From positions 62,001 to 126,000 of the forward strand of contig NZ_JAABLM010000003.1 in assembly GCF_009915155.1 (NCBI RefSeq): a stretch of DNA of 64,000 bases, in the 5' to 3' direction. Positions 52,323-61,263 of the stretch are shown piece after piece. Position 1 is the first letter of the stretch. Every line of letters starts with the position of its first letter. The notes under the pieces are model-generated. The model did no database searches and was not told the DNA's origin. It saw nothing but the letters and a program-made list of their open reading frames with translations. This stretch comes from Flavobacterium ichthyis. GTDB taxonomy: Bacteria > Bacteroidota > Bacteroidia > Flavobacteriales > Flavobacteriaceae. The position numbers and the translations under genes are program-made.

Positions 52323-53342
52323 ATGAAAAAATATTTAAGCCTCTCGTTCCTAGCATTGATACTTTGCGGCTGCGATGATGGCGATTTAACATTCGATTCT
52401 TTTGATTTTTCTCAGGTTCAAGCAAAAAGGTGTTCGAACAATTCAGATATTTTAAATTCTATTTTTAAAATTAATGAAAATGAAGCACTTATATTGCAAT
52501 TTCCTCAAAACGAATTTCCTTTTCTTAATAAATCAAAAGATACTACTTTTTTACTAAACGCTAACCGGAAATTAACTTACAGGGTTTTCGATGAAAATGT
52601 ATCGGATGGTTATTTTTGCTCACTTTTACCTCCAATCACTCCAAAAGTTATTGATGAATGGACAAGTGGTGCCAATGCACAAGGACAATATCGTGTTGTA
52701 ACCCGACCAGTTGAAGGAACCTCTACGCTCGAAACTGCAAAATATGAACATGCAATCACTTTGAATAATATTGCTATGTCTAGCAGCACACAATCCGGTT
52801 CAATTATATACGAAACTTTAAACTTTGGTGTTTTCCAAACCAATACTGATGTTACGTTTAATTTTAATAACGCAAATATTTTCAGATGCAGTGATGCTAA
52901 AATTTTTAAAATTTTAGATAAAAATCCTGGAAACGTAGTTAATTCTCCTAATATTAATTGTGTTTTAGAGGTTACAATCCCGGATTCGCTTTTGCCTGAA
53001 GCAGGAAATACCGAAGCGCAACCTATTTTTATCGATAATAATTTGGTAAAAGTTACCTATAAAGTTTTTTATGGCGATGTTTTTCCTGCAAATTATTGTG
53101 CAAGTGCTAACTTACCCACACTTTTCGAACAATGGAATGGCGATAACGGAATTGATCAGGTAAATGATATTGACGATCAAGGCTATATTTCGGTAACCAG
53201 AAGCGAAGCGACTGGTCAAGTTTCTTTTAATTTAGTGCTGCGAAATGTGACCTACCGTCGCGTAACTCCAGTCGCAAGTTCAACCGAATTTCAAAGTACT
53301 TTTGTACGACAAAATGATACTTTTGGAATCTACATTCCTTAA
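52323..53342 (+). CDS. Lipoprotein with two copies of an unrecognised domain
   Basis: A 339-residue lipoprotein (lipobox LILCGC). It contains two related halves, about residues 36-185 and 188-339. Each begins with an RCS motif, continues with LTYRVFDENVSDGYFC in copy 1 and VTYKVFYGDVFPANYC in copy 2, then a DEW/EQW segment and a VTR strand, and ends with a FGVFQ / FGIYIP strand. The fold is probably beta-rich and stabilised by the paired cysteines. I do not recognise the family. It is divergent from the locus regulator, but nothing ties it to the polysaccharide locus. Confidence 0.68.
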   Translation: MKKYLSLSFLALILCGCDDGDLTFDSFDFSQVQAKRCSNNSDILNSIFKINENEALILQFPQNEFPFLNKSKDTTFLLNANRKLTYRVFDENVSDGYFCSLLPPITPKVIDEWTSGANAQGQYRVVTRPVEGTSTLETAKYEHAITLNNIAMSSSTQSGSIIYETLNFGVFQTNTDVTFNFNNANIFRCSDAKIFKILDKNPGNVVNSPNINCVLEVTIPDSLLPEAGNTEAQPIFIDNNLVKVTYKVFYGDVFPANYCASANLPTLFEQWNGDNGIDQVNDIDDQGYISVTRSEATGQVSFNLVLRNVTYRRVTPVASSTEFQSTFVRQNDTFGIYIP

Positions 53343-53360
53343 TATTTGTTCCAAAAAAAA

Positions 53361-53390
53361 AAATTTAAGCTCCAAATGGAGCTTAAATTT
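53361..53390. terminator. Bidirectional terminator
   Basis: Perfect 14-bp stem aaatttaagctcca (53361-53374) and tggagcttaaattt (53377-53390) with A and T runs, between the converging lipoprotein and Smr-domain genes. Confidence 0.8.
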
Positions 53391-53938
53391 TATCTATTCT
53401 TGTTTTGTTTAACATACACTTCCGTTGCTCCAGAACCGTATTTTTGATAATCAGCGTCTTGAAAATTAATTTCTTCAAAACGATTGAGCATGTAATCAAT
53501 CTCGGTTTTCAGAGTTCCTTCTCCTACTCCATGAATTAAAACAATTTTCGGAATTCTATTTTTGATGGCAAATTCAACGTGGCGTTGTGCCGTTTCAAGC
53601 TGAAGTGTTAAAATTTCGTGGTTTGACATCCCTTTTTTGTTGCGCACTAACTTCTCGATGTGCAAATCAAATTCTGGAATACCACGTTCGTGCTTATCTT
53701 TCTTTTCTTTAACAAAACTTCTCGGTTTCGGGATTTCTTTTTCCTTTAAAACCTGATTTATGTTTTGTACCGAAAAATTAATTTTCAAAGGGGTTTCTAT
53801 CAAAATTAATTCTGAATCGTTGAATTCTAAAACAAAACCATCAGTAGTTTCAATTTTCACACGATTTTGATTTACCGAAATAACCTCGCCACTAAAATCA
53901 TCGTCCAAAACAGTTACCTTATCGCCTTTTTTAAACAT
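53390..53938 (-). CDS. Smr-domain protein
   Basis: A 182-residue protein. An N-terminal SH3-like/DUF2027-type barrel (1-50, FKKGDKVTVLDDDFSGEV) and a linker precede a C-terminal Smr domain (about 90-178). The Smr hallmarks are FDLHIEKL near 94 and IHGVGEGTLKTEI near 143. Smr domains of MutS2 and its stand-alone relatives nick DNA or RNA. Role here is unknown; recent work on MutS2/Smr points to ribosome-collision RNA cleavage in some bacteria. It overlaps the upstream small membrane protein gene by eight bases. Confidence 0.83.
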   Translation of the reverse strand: MFKKGDKVTVLDDDFSGEVISVNQNRVKIETTDGFVLEFNDSELILIETPLKINFSVQNINQVLKEKEIPKPRSFVKEKKDKHERGIPEFDLHIEKLVRNKKGMSNHEILTLQLETAQRHVEFAIKNRIPKIVLIHGVGEGTLKTEIDYMLNRFEEINFQDADYQKYGSGATEVYVKQNKNR

Positions 53939-54113
53939 TATCTGAAGGATTTTCGTCGTTTTTCCCCGGGGTTTTTGCCGTTAACCACATCATTGTCATC
54001 ATAAAAACCGCAATGGCTGTTACCATAATATATACATTTGGTTTTTCTTTTCCTTGTTCGAAAATGGCTACAAAACCAGCAATGATAAGTAACGGAATGT
54101 ATATTTTTTTCAT
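53931..54113 (-). CDS. Small two-helix membrane protein
   Basis: A 60-residue protein with two hydrophobic segments (about 4-18 and 27-45) and a charged C-terminus. It overlaps the Smr-domain gene by eight bases and is probably cotranscribed with it. No motif is recognised. Conserved gene order would be needed to claim a functional link. Confidence 0.6.
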   Translation of the reverse strand: MKKIYIPLLIIAGFVAIFEQGKEKPNVYIMVTAIAVFMMTMMWLTAKTPGKNDENPSDNV

Positions 54114-54216
54114 TTTGATAACGGCTTTAGAGATGGTTCAAAAATAGCAAAGTTTCGAGGAAAATCATTAGTTTCTTCTTATTTTTTCGTAAAATTGTAT
54201 TTTAAAAGTCATTTCT

Positions 54217-54501
54217 ATGGAAGAATATATGCTTCCCTGTTTTACGAAAAAATATTTGGGAATTGATTGTCCTGGATGCGGTACACAAAGAGCTTTTGTG
54301 ATGGTTTGTAAAGGTGAATTTGCCGATGCTTTCCATATGTTTCCGGCAATATACACCACTATTTTATTTTTCGTCTTACTTGGGCTTCATCTTGTAGATA
54401 AATCTCGAAATTATTCTAAGTTAATTATCGTTGTTGCTATAATTAATGCAATAATTATGTTTGCGGCATTTGTAAATAAATATCTTTTTATATTTTTATA
54501 G
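54217..54501 (+). CDS. DUF2752 membrane protein
   Basis: A 94-residue protein of the DUF2752 family, recognised by the motif LGIDCPGCGTQRAF (here residues about 12-25), followed by two or three membrane helices. The CPxCG pair may bind metal or form a disulfide; the family function is not established. It lies 35 bases before the next membrane protein gene on the same strand. Confidence 0.82.
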   Translation: MEEYMLPCFTKKYLGIDCPGCGTQRAFVMVCKGEFADAFHMFPAIYTTILFFVLLGLHLVDKSRNYSKLIIVVAIINAIIMFAAFVNKYLFIFL

Positions 54502-54536
54502 AAAATTTTAACCAACCAAATAAACATTTAAAAATT

Positions 54537-54902
54537 ATGGAACACCAAAACTTTCAAGAAAATGAATCTTTAACCAATCAAAAATTACCTAATGCAACGC
54601 CTTCATTAGTGTTAGGAATTATTTCCATCGTACTTTGCTGGTGCTACGGGCTTATTGGTTTAATTTTGTCAATTATCGGCTTAGTTCTAGCTAATAAAGA
54701 CAGAAAATTATATTCTGCAAATCCAACACATTATACTAACTACTCAACAAGCAATACGGGGAGAATTTTAAATATCATTGGGTTGATTTTAAACATTTTA
54801 TCAATTATTTATTTTATCTTCATCATTGCTTATATTGGGTTTGATGCATTACAAGATCCGGAATTATTACAAGAAAGAGTCAGAGAAATGCAAGGAATGT
54901 AA
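54537..54902 (+). CDS. Small membrane protein of the 'CCC motif' type
   Basis: A 121-residue protein with two long hydrophobic regions (about 22-50 and 75-105) and the sequence LGIISIVLCWCYGLIGLILSIIGLVLA, split here as a helix containing LCWCYG, typical of proteins annotated as CCC-motif or DUF4190-like membrane proteins. Function unknown. It often neighbours DUF2752 genes in flavobacteria by my recollection. A terminator follows. Confidence 0.7.
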   Translation: MEHQNFQENESLTNQKLPNATPSLVLGIISIVLCWCYGLIGLILSIIGLVLANKDRKLYSANPTHYTNYSTSNTGRILNIIGLILNILSIIYFIFIIAYIGFDALQDPELLQERVREMQGM

Positions 54903-54920
54903 TCTCTTGATAATCAAAAC

Positions 54921-54948
54921 AAAAACCAGCTTTCGAGCTGGTTTTTTT
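54921..54948. terminator. Bidirectional terminator
   Basis: Stem aaaaaccagct (54921-54931) with agctggttttt (54936-54946), between converging genes. Confidence 0.85.
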
Positions 54949-55351
54949 ATACTTTTTGGCTAAGTACTACGGCGTCAATTTCGCTATGCGAAGTATCATA
55001 AATAGCTTTCCCTTCTTTGAGCAAAATTATTTGTGGCGATTGGTGAATCACGTGAAATTTTTGCGCAATTTCATTCGAAATCTCTCGGTAGTTGAGCAAA
55101 TCTAAAAAGTGAGGAGTGATTTTTTCGGATAAATTTTCTTCACCAAATTCTCTTTCAAAATTTTTCAACGCCATTCTACTAATGCTGCATCGGGTGGAAT
55201 GTTTGAAAATCACAACCGGCTTCGTGTAAGATTCTTCGGTAATTTCTTCCAAATGTTTTAGTTCTGTTAAAAGATTCCACTGCATTGCACTAGAGTTCGT
55301 ACCTTTATTTTGCGGTTCATCTGAACCAAATAATTTATTGAAAATTCCCAT
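54947..55351 (-). CDS. ytxJ: YtxJ-type bacillithiol-system redox protein
   Basis: A 134-residue thioredoxin-fold protein. The ATG at 55351 (MGIFNKLFG) is chosen because homology to the family starts there; an ORF extension upstream looks noncoding. The active-site segment is FKHSTRCSISRMALKNF near residues 49-65, with a single catalytic-type Cys, and SPQIILLKEGKAIYDTSH near 105-122 is the cis-Pro region. YtxJ-like proteins are predicted to remove bacillithiol from proteins (bacilliredoxin-like). It is divergent from clpB. Confidence 0.82.
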   Translation of the reverse strand: MGIFNKLFGSDEPQNKGTNSSAMQWNLLTELKHLEEITEESYTKPVVIFKHSTRCSISRMALKNFEREFGEENLSEKITPHFLDLLNYREISNEIAQKFHVIHQSPQIILLKEGKAIYDTSHSEIDAVVLSQKV

Positions 55352-55480
55352 AAATTCAGTTTTCAAGACTTTTTGTCGGTTAATTTTATAGTATAAAGCA
55401 GTTTTTATGTCAATTTGGCATTTATTAATGAATGGAATATAAATTGAAATTGCTTTCATAAATTTAAAAAATAATTCAAT

Positions 55481-58093
55481 ATGAACTTTAATAATTTTAC
55501 CATAAAATCTCAAGAAGCAATCCACAAGTCTCAACAAATTGCGCAAGGTTTTGGTCATCAGCAAATTGAAAATGAACATATCTTAAAAGCGATTTTTGAG
55601 GTGGATGAAAATGTCGCTCCTTTTTTGCTCAAAAAATTAAACGTTAATGTTGGACTTTTAGAGCAAATTCTAAATAGTACATTGCAATCTTTCGCAAAAG
55701 TTTCTGGCGGAGAAATTATGCTTTCCAGAGAATCGAACGCCACTTTGCTGGAAGCTTCGAATATCGCCAAAAAAATGAACGACGAGTTTGTTTCTGTTGA
55801 ACATTTGTTGCTTGCCATTTTTAATTCAAAAAGTAAAATTGCACAAATTTTAAAAGACCAAGGTATTACCGAAAAAAGCCTTAAAGCGGCAATTGAAGAA
55901 TTGCGAAAAGGCGAACGCGTAACTTCGGCTTCGGCAGAAGAAACCTATAATTCTTTGAATAAATATGCTAAAAACCTCAACGATTTAGCCCGAAATGGAA
56001 AATTGGATCCCGTAATTGGAAGAGATGAAGAAATTCGCAGAGTTTTGCAAATTTTAACCAGAAGAACGAAAAATAATCCAATGTTAGTGGGAGAACCTGG
56101 AGTGGGAAAAACTGCCATTGCCGAGGGTTTGGCTCACAGAATTGTGGACGGCGATGTTCCCGAAAATCTGAAAGAAAAAATCGTCTATTCTCTTGATATG
56201 GGTGCTTTAATTGCGGGCGCAAAATATAAAGGAGAATTTGAAGAACGTTTAAAATCCGTAGTGAAAGAAGTAACTTCCGCCGAAGGCGACATTGTACTTT
56301 TTATTGACGAAATCCATACATTAGTTGGAGCTGGTGGTGGCGAAGGTGCGATGGATGCTGCTAACATTTTAAAACCAGCTTTAGCAAGAGGAGAATTAAG
56401 AGCCATTGGTGCAACAACTTTAGACGAATATCAAAAATATTTTGAAAAAGACAAAGCACTTGAAAGACGTTTTCAAAAAGTATTAGTGGATGAACCTGAT
56501 ACCGAAAGTGCCATTTCTATTTTACGTGGAATCAAAGAAAAATACGAAACGCATCATCAAGTTCGCATTAAAGATGAGGCAATTATTGCTGCTGTAGAAC
56601 TTTCGCAACGCTACATTACCAACCGATTTTTACCGGATAAAGCCATTGATTTAATGGACGAAGCGGCTTCTAAGCTCAGAATGGAAATCAATTCTAAACC
56701 TGAAGAATTAGATGTTCTTGACCGAAAAATCATGCAACTTGAAATCGAAATGGAAGCGATTAAACGTGAAAATGACGAAAACAAACTGAAAACCCTCGGG
56801 ATGGAATTGGCAAATTTAAAAGAAGAAAGAAATGAAATTTTTGCCAAATGGAAATCGGAAAAAGATGTGGTAGATCAAATTCAGGCAGCAAAATTAGATA
56901 TCGAAAACTTCAAAATTGAAGCCGAACGTGCAGAACGTGACGGTGATTATGGAAAAGTAGCTGAACTTCGATACGGGAAAATTAAAGAGGCACAAACCAA
57001 ACTTGATGAATTACAGCGACAATTACAGGAAAATCAAGAAAACTCTTTAATTAAAGAAGAAGTGAATCGCGAAGATATTGCAGAAGTTGTGGCAAAATGG
57101 ACCGGAATTCCAGTAATGAAAATGCTTCAAGGCGAACGCGAAAAATTATTGCATCTTGAAGAAGAGTTACACAAAAGAGTTGTGGGTCAAGAAGAAGCCA
57201 TCGAAGCCGTTAGCGATGCCGTGAGACGTAGTCGTGCCGGTTTGCAAGATGCGAAAAAACCAATTGGTTCGTTTTTATTTTTAGGAACTACAGGAGTTGG
57301 AAAAACCGAATTGGCAAAAGCCTTGGCCTCGTATTTATTTGACGATGAAAATGCCATGACAAGAATTGACATGAGCGAATATCAGGAACGCCACAGTGTG
57401 AGTCGATTAGTTGGAGCACCTCCGGGATACGTGGGTTACGATGAAGGCGGACAATTGACGGAAGCCGTTCGGAGAAAACCTTATTCTGTGATATTGTTAG
57501 ATGAAATTGAAAAAGCGCATCCGGATACTTTCAATATTTTATTACAAGTTTTAGACGAAGGACGACTTACGGACAATAAGGGTCGATTGGCGGATTTTAA
57601 AAATTCGATTATTATCATGACTTCAAATATGGGAAGTTCGATTATTCAAGAGAAATTTGAATCTCGAGACTTCGGGATAAAAGGCGATGTTGAAAGCGCT
57701 ACTGAAGCGGCAAAAGTGGAAGTTTTAGGTTTGTTGAAGCAAACGGTTCGTCCGGAATTTATTAACCGAATCGACGATATCGTAATGTTCACACCTTTAA
57801 ACGAAAATAATATTCGTGAAATTGTGGGACTTCAACTAAAATCAATTACTAAAATGCTGGCGTTACAAAACATTACTTTAGACGCCACTCCGGAAGCGGT
57901 TGAGTATCTTTCTAAAAAAGGTTTTGATCCGCAATTTGGCGCAAGACCAGTAAAAAGAGTAGTTCAAAAAGAAGTTTTAAACCAGCTTTCTAAAGAAATT
58001 CTTTCGGGAAAAGTAACTACGGAAAGTATTATTTTACTCGATAGTTTTGACGGACAATTGGTTTTTAGAAATCAAACTGAAATGTCCAACTAA
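55481..58093 (+). CDS. clpB: ATP-dependent disaggregase ClpB
   Basis: An 870-residue Hsp104-family chaperone. Order: Clp_N repeats 1-145, first AAA+ domain from about 160 with Walker A GEPGVGKT near 205, the coiled-coil M domain about 410-530 that binds DnaK, and the second AAA+ domain with Walker A GTTGVGKT near 607 and the substrate loop PGYVGYDEGG near 655. It pulls aggregated proteins apart with DnaK. Length and motifs are standard. It is monocistronic with a terminator. No CIRCE-like inverted repeat or other heat-shock operator was identified upstream. Confidence 0.95.
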   Translation: MNFNNFTIKSQEAIHKSQQIAQGFGHQQIENEHILKAIFEVDENVAPFLLKKLNVNVGLLEQILNSTLQSFAKVSGGEIMLSRESNATLLEASNIAKKMNDEFVSVEHLLLAIFNSKSKIAQILKDQGITEKSLKAAIEELRKGERVTSASAEETYNSLNKYAKNLNDLARNGKLDPVIGRDEEIRRVLQILTRRTKNNPMLVGEPGVGKTAIAEGLAHRIVDGDVPENLKEKIVYSLDMGALIAGAKYKGEFEERLKSVVKEVTSAEGDIVLFIDEIHTLVGAGGGEGAMDAANILKPALARGELRAIGATTLDEYQKYFEKDKALERRFQKVLVDEPDTESAISILRGIKEKYETHHQVRIKDEAIIAAVELSQRYITNRFLPDKAIDLMDEAASKLRMEINSKPEELDVLDRKIMQLEIEMEAIKRENDENKLKTLGMELANLKEERNEIFAKWKSEKDVVDQIQAAKLDIENFKIEAERAERDGDYGKVAELRYGKIKEAQTKLDELQRQLQENQENSLIKEEVNREDIAEVVAKWTGIPVMKMLQGEREKLLHLEEELHKRVVGQEEAIEAVSDAVRRSRAGLQDAKKPIGSFLFLGTTGVGKTELAKALASYLFDDENAMTRIDMSEYQERHSVSRLVGAPPGYVGYDEGGQLTEAVRRKPYSVILLDEIEKAHPDTFNILLQVLDEGRLTDNKGRLADFKNSIIIMTSNMGSSIIQEKFESRDFGIKGDVESATEAAKVEVLGLLKQTVRPEFINRIDDIVMFTPLNENNIREIVGLQLKSITKMLALQNITLDATPEAVEYLSKKGFDPQFGARPVKRVVQKEVLNQLSKEILSGKVTTESIILLDSFDGQLVFRNQTEMSN

Positions 58094-58123
58094 AGATTCT
58101 TCAAAATAATTTAATTCAAATTT

Positions 58124-58152
58124 AGACCTGATTTTTTCGGGTCTTTTTTTTT
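58124..58152 (+). terminator. Terminator of clpB
   Basis: Stem agacctg (58124-58130) with cgggtct (58138-58144, one G-U pair), then a long T run. Confidence 0.75.
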
Positions 58153-58257
58153 GGGTTAAAATAAATTTACAAACGTTAATATTATTCTTAAAACAATTCA
58201 CAATTTGTAGAAAATGGCGTAAATTTAATGGTAACTAAACTTAAAAACTTACGCAAC

Positions 58258-58452
58258 ATGAACCTTAAAAGAATTTTTGGAAGTATTCTAACCATCCTTG
58301 GAATTGTAGGATTGATTTATGCCGCTTACATTTTCATGAACACTTCAGGTAGCGAACGAAGCTACAAATCGCTTGCTGTTTACGGCATATTAGGTTTAAT
58401 TTTTTTCATGTCCGGCATTGGCTTGGTAAAACAAACAAGAGACGAATCATAA
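58258..58452 (+). CDS. Small two-helix membrane protein
   Basis: A 64-residue protein starting MNLKRIFGSILTILGIVGL, with helices at about 5-24 and 37-55. The ATG at 58258 is preferred to an in-frame ATG at 58228. It resembles short flavobacterial membrane proteins found near stress genes. It lies 22 bases before the SRPBCC gene and probably shares its transcript. Function unknown. Confidence 0.6.
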   Translation: MNLKRIFGSILTILGIVGLIYAAYIFMNTSGSERSYKSLAVYGILGLIFFMSGIGLVKQTRDES

Positions 58453-58474
58453 AATAACTTAAAAAAATAATGCT

Positions 58475-58918
58475 ATGAACCACACACTTATTGTAAAAAA
58501 CAATATCAAGATTAATGCAACTCCTGAGAAAGTTTGGGAAATACTTACCAATCCTTATTATATTAAACAATGGGACAAATTACCTGAAGATTTTGGTGAC
58601 AACGCTGTTTCAGCTTCCACAACAATAAATTTTCCGGGATTTTCTAAATTAACCGTAACAGGTTACGAGCCTGGCCGCGTGATTCGGTACCAACTTTATG
58701 TAGATGCTTGGGGCGAAACTGTAATTCCCGACATTAATTATTCTTACCAAATTTCCCAAGATGCCAACGGCGAAACTTGGCTTGGTATTGAAATTGGTGA
58801 TTTTGCTGTACTAAATAATGGCTCAGAATATTATGATGAGTCGATAAATTTTGGAAATACAGCTTCACAAAAAATAAAAGAATTGGCAGAAAATCATACT
58901 GCAATCAGCATCCACTAA
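58475..58918 (+). CDS. SRPBCC (AHSA1-like) domain protein
   Basis: A 147-residue soluble START-like protein: INATPEKVWEILTNPYYIKQWD at the N-terminus, split as the typical first strand and helix, PGFSKLTVTGYEPGRVIRY in the middle, and a C-terminal helix. Such proteins bind hydrophobic ligands or, in AHSA1, Hsp90. No ligand can be named. A strong terminator follows. Confidence 0.72.
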   Translation: MNHTLIVKNNIKINATPEKVWEILTNPYYIKQWDKLPEDFGDNAVSASTTINFPGFSKLTVTGYEPGRVIRYQLYVDAWGETVIPDINYSYQISQDANGETWLGIEIGDFAVLNNGSEYYDESINFGNTASQKIKELAENHTAISIH

Positions 58919-58923
58919 AATCA

Positions 58924-58960
58924 AAAAAGCCCAATCCATTAATAATCGATTGGGCTTTTT
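58924..58960. terminator. Bidirectional terminator
   Basis: Perfect 13-bp stem aaaaagcccaatc (58924-58936) with gattgggcttttt (58948-58960), between converging genes. Confidence 0.85.
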
Positions 58961-58976
58961 ATTCAAATATAAATTT

Positions 58977-59219
58977 TTATCGAGTGCTTCTTTGCAAATA
59001 ATATTGTCTAATAGTGCGAATGCCGTTGTATCTTTTCATTCGTATAAAACTTATTACTCCCGAAAAAATAATTAATAAACAAACAATAAACAATGCGGTA
59101 AAACCAACTTTTAGCAAGAAGTTATTAAGGTTGGACGAATGGTCTGCAAATCTTCCGGGAATGGCAAAACCCGAAATAACAAGCAATACGGTTGCGATGG
59201 CTAAAGTAATACGTTTCAT
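58977..59219 (-). CDS. Small membrane protein
   Basis: An 80-residue protein with an N-terminal hydrophobic segment (about 5-20) and a second strong helix (about 37-58), ending in a basic tail (TIRQYYLQRSTR). It is not recognised. It lies 46 bases downstream of the acidic protein gene on the same strand. Confidence 0.55.
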   Translation of the reverse strand: MKRITLAIATVLLVISGFAIPGRFADHSSNLNNFLLKVGFTALFIVCLLIIFSGVISFIRMKRYNGIRTIRQYYLQRSTR

Positions 59220-59265
59220 AACAAGGAAGGTTTCAGTTTTATAGCATTTTTCTGGGGCGAAAATT

Positions 59266-59547
59266 TTAAACAGCTGCTCTCAAATATTCATATTCAAATT
59301 CTTCATGATGATCGTAAGCCACTTCTAAAATATCAATTTCATTGTATGCCACTTCGTCATCAGTATCTTCAATAATGCATATTCCTAAAATTTCAAATGG
59401 ACGCTCAATTTGCATATTATTACTTTCAATATATTCCATGGCTAACTCATCAAAATTTTTCGGATGCAGCACAATCATTACGCTGTCAGTCAGCTCATTA
59501 TCAATAATATATTCTTTAATACTCAATAGGTTGATTAAATTTTTCAT
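59266..59547 (-). CDS. Acidic hypothetical protein
   Basis: A 93-residue soluble protein rich in Glu, Asp and Ile (IEDTDDEVAYNEIDILEV, HHEEFEYEYL). No domain is recognised and no signal or membrane segment is present. Its strong negative charge might suit binding to a basic partner, which is inference. Start and frame look coding by amino-acid composition. Confidence 0.55.
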   Translation of the reverse strand: MKNLINLLSIKEYIIDNELTDSVMIVLHPKNFDELAMEYIESNNMQIERPFEILGICIIEDTDDEVAYNEIDILEVAYDHHEEFEYEYLRAAV

Positions 59548-59899
59548 AGCGGTAGTTGTTTGAGTTAATTAATTTTATTGGTTGGTTGTTTTACAAATTT
59601 GGTAGAATTTATTGAGTTGATAGGTTAGATAAATATTAAACTTTTGTTAACGAATTAGCCTTTTTTATGTTAAAAAATAGGTGTTTTCAATCTTTTTTAT
59701 ATGATAAAATTTATGTTTATACAATTGCCATTTTTAACAATTCTGAAAACCACAATTTTTCAAAATTTAATGCTTCATTTTTTGCTAAAAAATTGGCTTT
59801 TTTTAGTTTGCATAAGTGATGGTTTTTTTTGAATCTTAGCAAAGTGGAATTTTTCTTAGATTTTCTTACAAAATTTCCCACTTAATAGTATAATTGATT
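59548..59899. other. 352-base AT-rich gap without a supported gene
   Basis: Very AT-rich, with several T runs and short repeated words. I found no supported reading frame, tRNA or hairpin of note, and no full promoter match for either flanking gene. Confidence 0.6.
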
Positions 59900-60295
59900 A
59901 TGAAAAAAAACACACTTCTTATTTTACTTTTTATTTTCTCATTTTTCTTAAACGCTTGCAGCGGTGATGAAGGCGGTCAAACCATTGTTTTTGAAGAAGC
60001 TTTGGTTACAGCAGCGGAAGGCCCAGCAACGGTAACAGTGAACCAATCGGCCACTTATACTTTAACTTACCAAACAAAAAATGACTGCGGAAATTTTGAA
60101 AATTTTGTAGAAACGTTGACCGGAACTACTAAAACCATTAGCGTAAGACTAAAATATGTTGGAGATTGCAACGAAAATGTACAAACTAAAACTATCACCT
60201 ATCCATTTATGGTAAACACTCCGGGAACTTATACATTTAAATTCCGGAACACAAGTACATCGTTCCTTACCCGAACGGTTGTGGTTACAGAGTAA
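59900..60295 (+). CDS. Small Ig-like lipoprotein
   Basis: A 131-residue lipoprotein with signal ending LNAC (lipobox) and an all-beta mature part (VTVNQSATYTLTYQ, GTYTFKFRNTSTSFLTRTVVV, each under one strand pair) that looks like a bacterial Ig-like fold. Two cysteines (DCGNF and DCNEN) may form a disulfide. The ATG at 59900 is used rather than a TTG six bases upstream. Function unknown. Confidence 0.62.
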   Translation: MKKNTLLILLFIFSFFLNACSGDEGGQTIVFEEALVTAAEGPATVTVNQSATYTLTYQTKNDCGNFENFVETLTGTTKTISVRLKYVGDCNENVQTKTITYPFMVNTPGTYTFKFRNTSTSFLTRTVVVTE

Positions 60296-60315
60296 ATTTT
60301 TCAAAAAAAATAATC

Positions 60316-60346
60316 AAAGCCAGCCTAAAAAGCTGGTTTTTGTTTT
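60316..60346 (+). terminator. Weak terminator
   Basis: Short stem ccagc (60320-60324) with gctgg (60332-60336) extended by A/T pairing, then a T-rich run. Confidence 0.5.
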
Positions 60347-60367
60347 TTAAATTAGAGTAAAAAATAA

Positions 60368-61216
60368 ATGATGATTTCTATTTCTAACCAATATCTAACA
60401 GCAACGATTAATCCTAAAGGTGCCGAACTTTCTTCATTAAAACATCAGGATCGAGAAATTATGTGGGAAGGCAATCCGGATTTTTGGGGAAAGCACGCTC
60501 CTGTACTTTTTCCTATTGTAGGAACTTTAAAAAATAACGAGTTTGAATATTCCGGAAAAAAATATTCGTTACCACGTCATGGTTTTGCAAGAGATTTGGT
60601 TTTTGAAGTTTCAGAAAAAAGAGTTGATCGTGTGACCTTTACCCTCAAATCTTCCGCAGAAACATTAGAGAAATTTCCTTTTACGTTTGAGTTTTCGGTT
60701 ATTTTTATTTTAAAAGAAAAAACTCTTTTGCAATATTTTCAGATAAAAAATGAAGGGCAAGACACCATGTATTTTTCCGTTGGTGGTCATCCTGCTTTTG
60801 CCCTGCCTGGAAATTTTGAAGATTATTCGATTCATTTTGACCAAGACGACAAGTTAGAAGTTTTTGCTCTAAAAGATGATTTACTTTCGGGCAAAACCTC
60901 TATTTTAAATTTAGAAAAACAAAATTTACCGCTTTCGCAAAAATTATTCGAGAACGATGCATTAGTGGTAAAAAAATACGTTTCTAAAGTAATTTCAATC
61001 TTAAAAAATGGAAAAGATTTTCTTCATTTTTCAACCGGAAATTTCCCAAATTTAGGACTTTGGACAAAACCTAACGCTCCCTTTATTTGTATCGAACCTT
61101 GGTTTGGTTATGCTGATGATATTACGTGTACAGGAAAATTAACCGAAAAGGAAGGAATTGTAGCTATTGATTCTCAAGAAATTTTTGAAACCCATTTTGC
61201 CATTTCAATTCCTTAA
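60368..61216 (+). CDS. Aldose 1-epimerase family protein (LacX-like)
   Basis: A 282-residue galactose-mutarotase-fold protein. Features: ATINPKGAELSSLKHQDREIMWEG at the start (shown in parts), FWGKHAPVLFPIVG, the active-site-like LPRHGFAR near residue 61-68, and SVGGHPAFALPG near 138-149. This subgroup is annotated as LacX-like aldose epimerase or sugar-phosphate epimerase; the true substrate is not known. The ATG at 60368 or the adjacent one at 60371 may be used. It lies 38 bases or so before an ABC ATPase gene. Confidence 0.82.
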   Translation: MMISISNQYLTATINPKGAELSSLKHQDREIMWEGNPDFWGKHAPVLFPIVGTLKNNEFEYSGKKYSLPRHGFARDLVFEVSEKRVDRVTFTLKSSAETLEKFPFTFEFSVIFILKEKTLLQYFQIKNEGQDTMYFSVGGHPAFALPGNFEDYSIHFDQDDKLEVFALKDDLLSGKTSILNLEKQNLPLSQKLFENDALVVKKYVSKVISILKNGKDFLHFSTGNFPNLGLWTKPNAPFICIEPWFGYADDITCTGKLTEKEGIVAIDSQEIFETHFAISIP

Positions 61217-61263
61217 AATTATTTTGATAAAAATTTTAATTAATAAATAATTTTTTGTTAAAA

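Noticed and set aside
55352-55579. N-terminal extension of the YtxJ-like protein.
   Set aside because: It would run across the clpB start region and has no family similarity; the family start MGIFNKLFG is at 55351.
59548-59899. Possible regulatory RNA in the AT-rich gap.
   Set aside because: T-rich runs are present but no stable hairpin or promoter match supports it.
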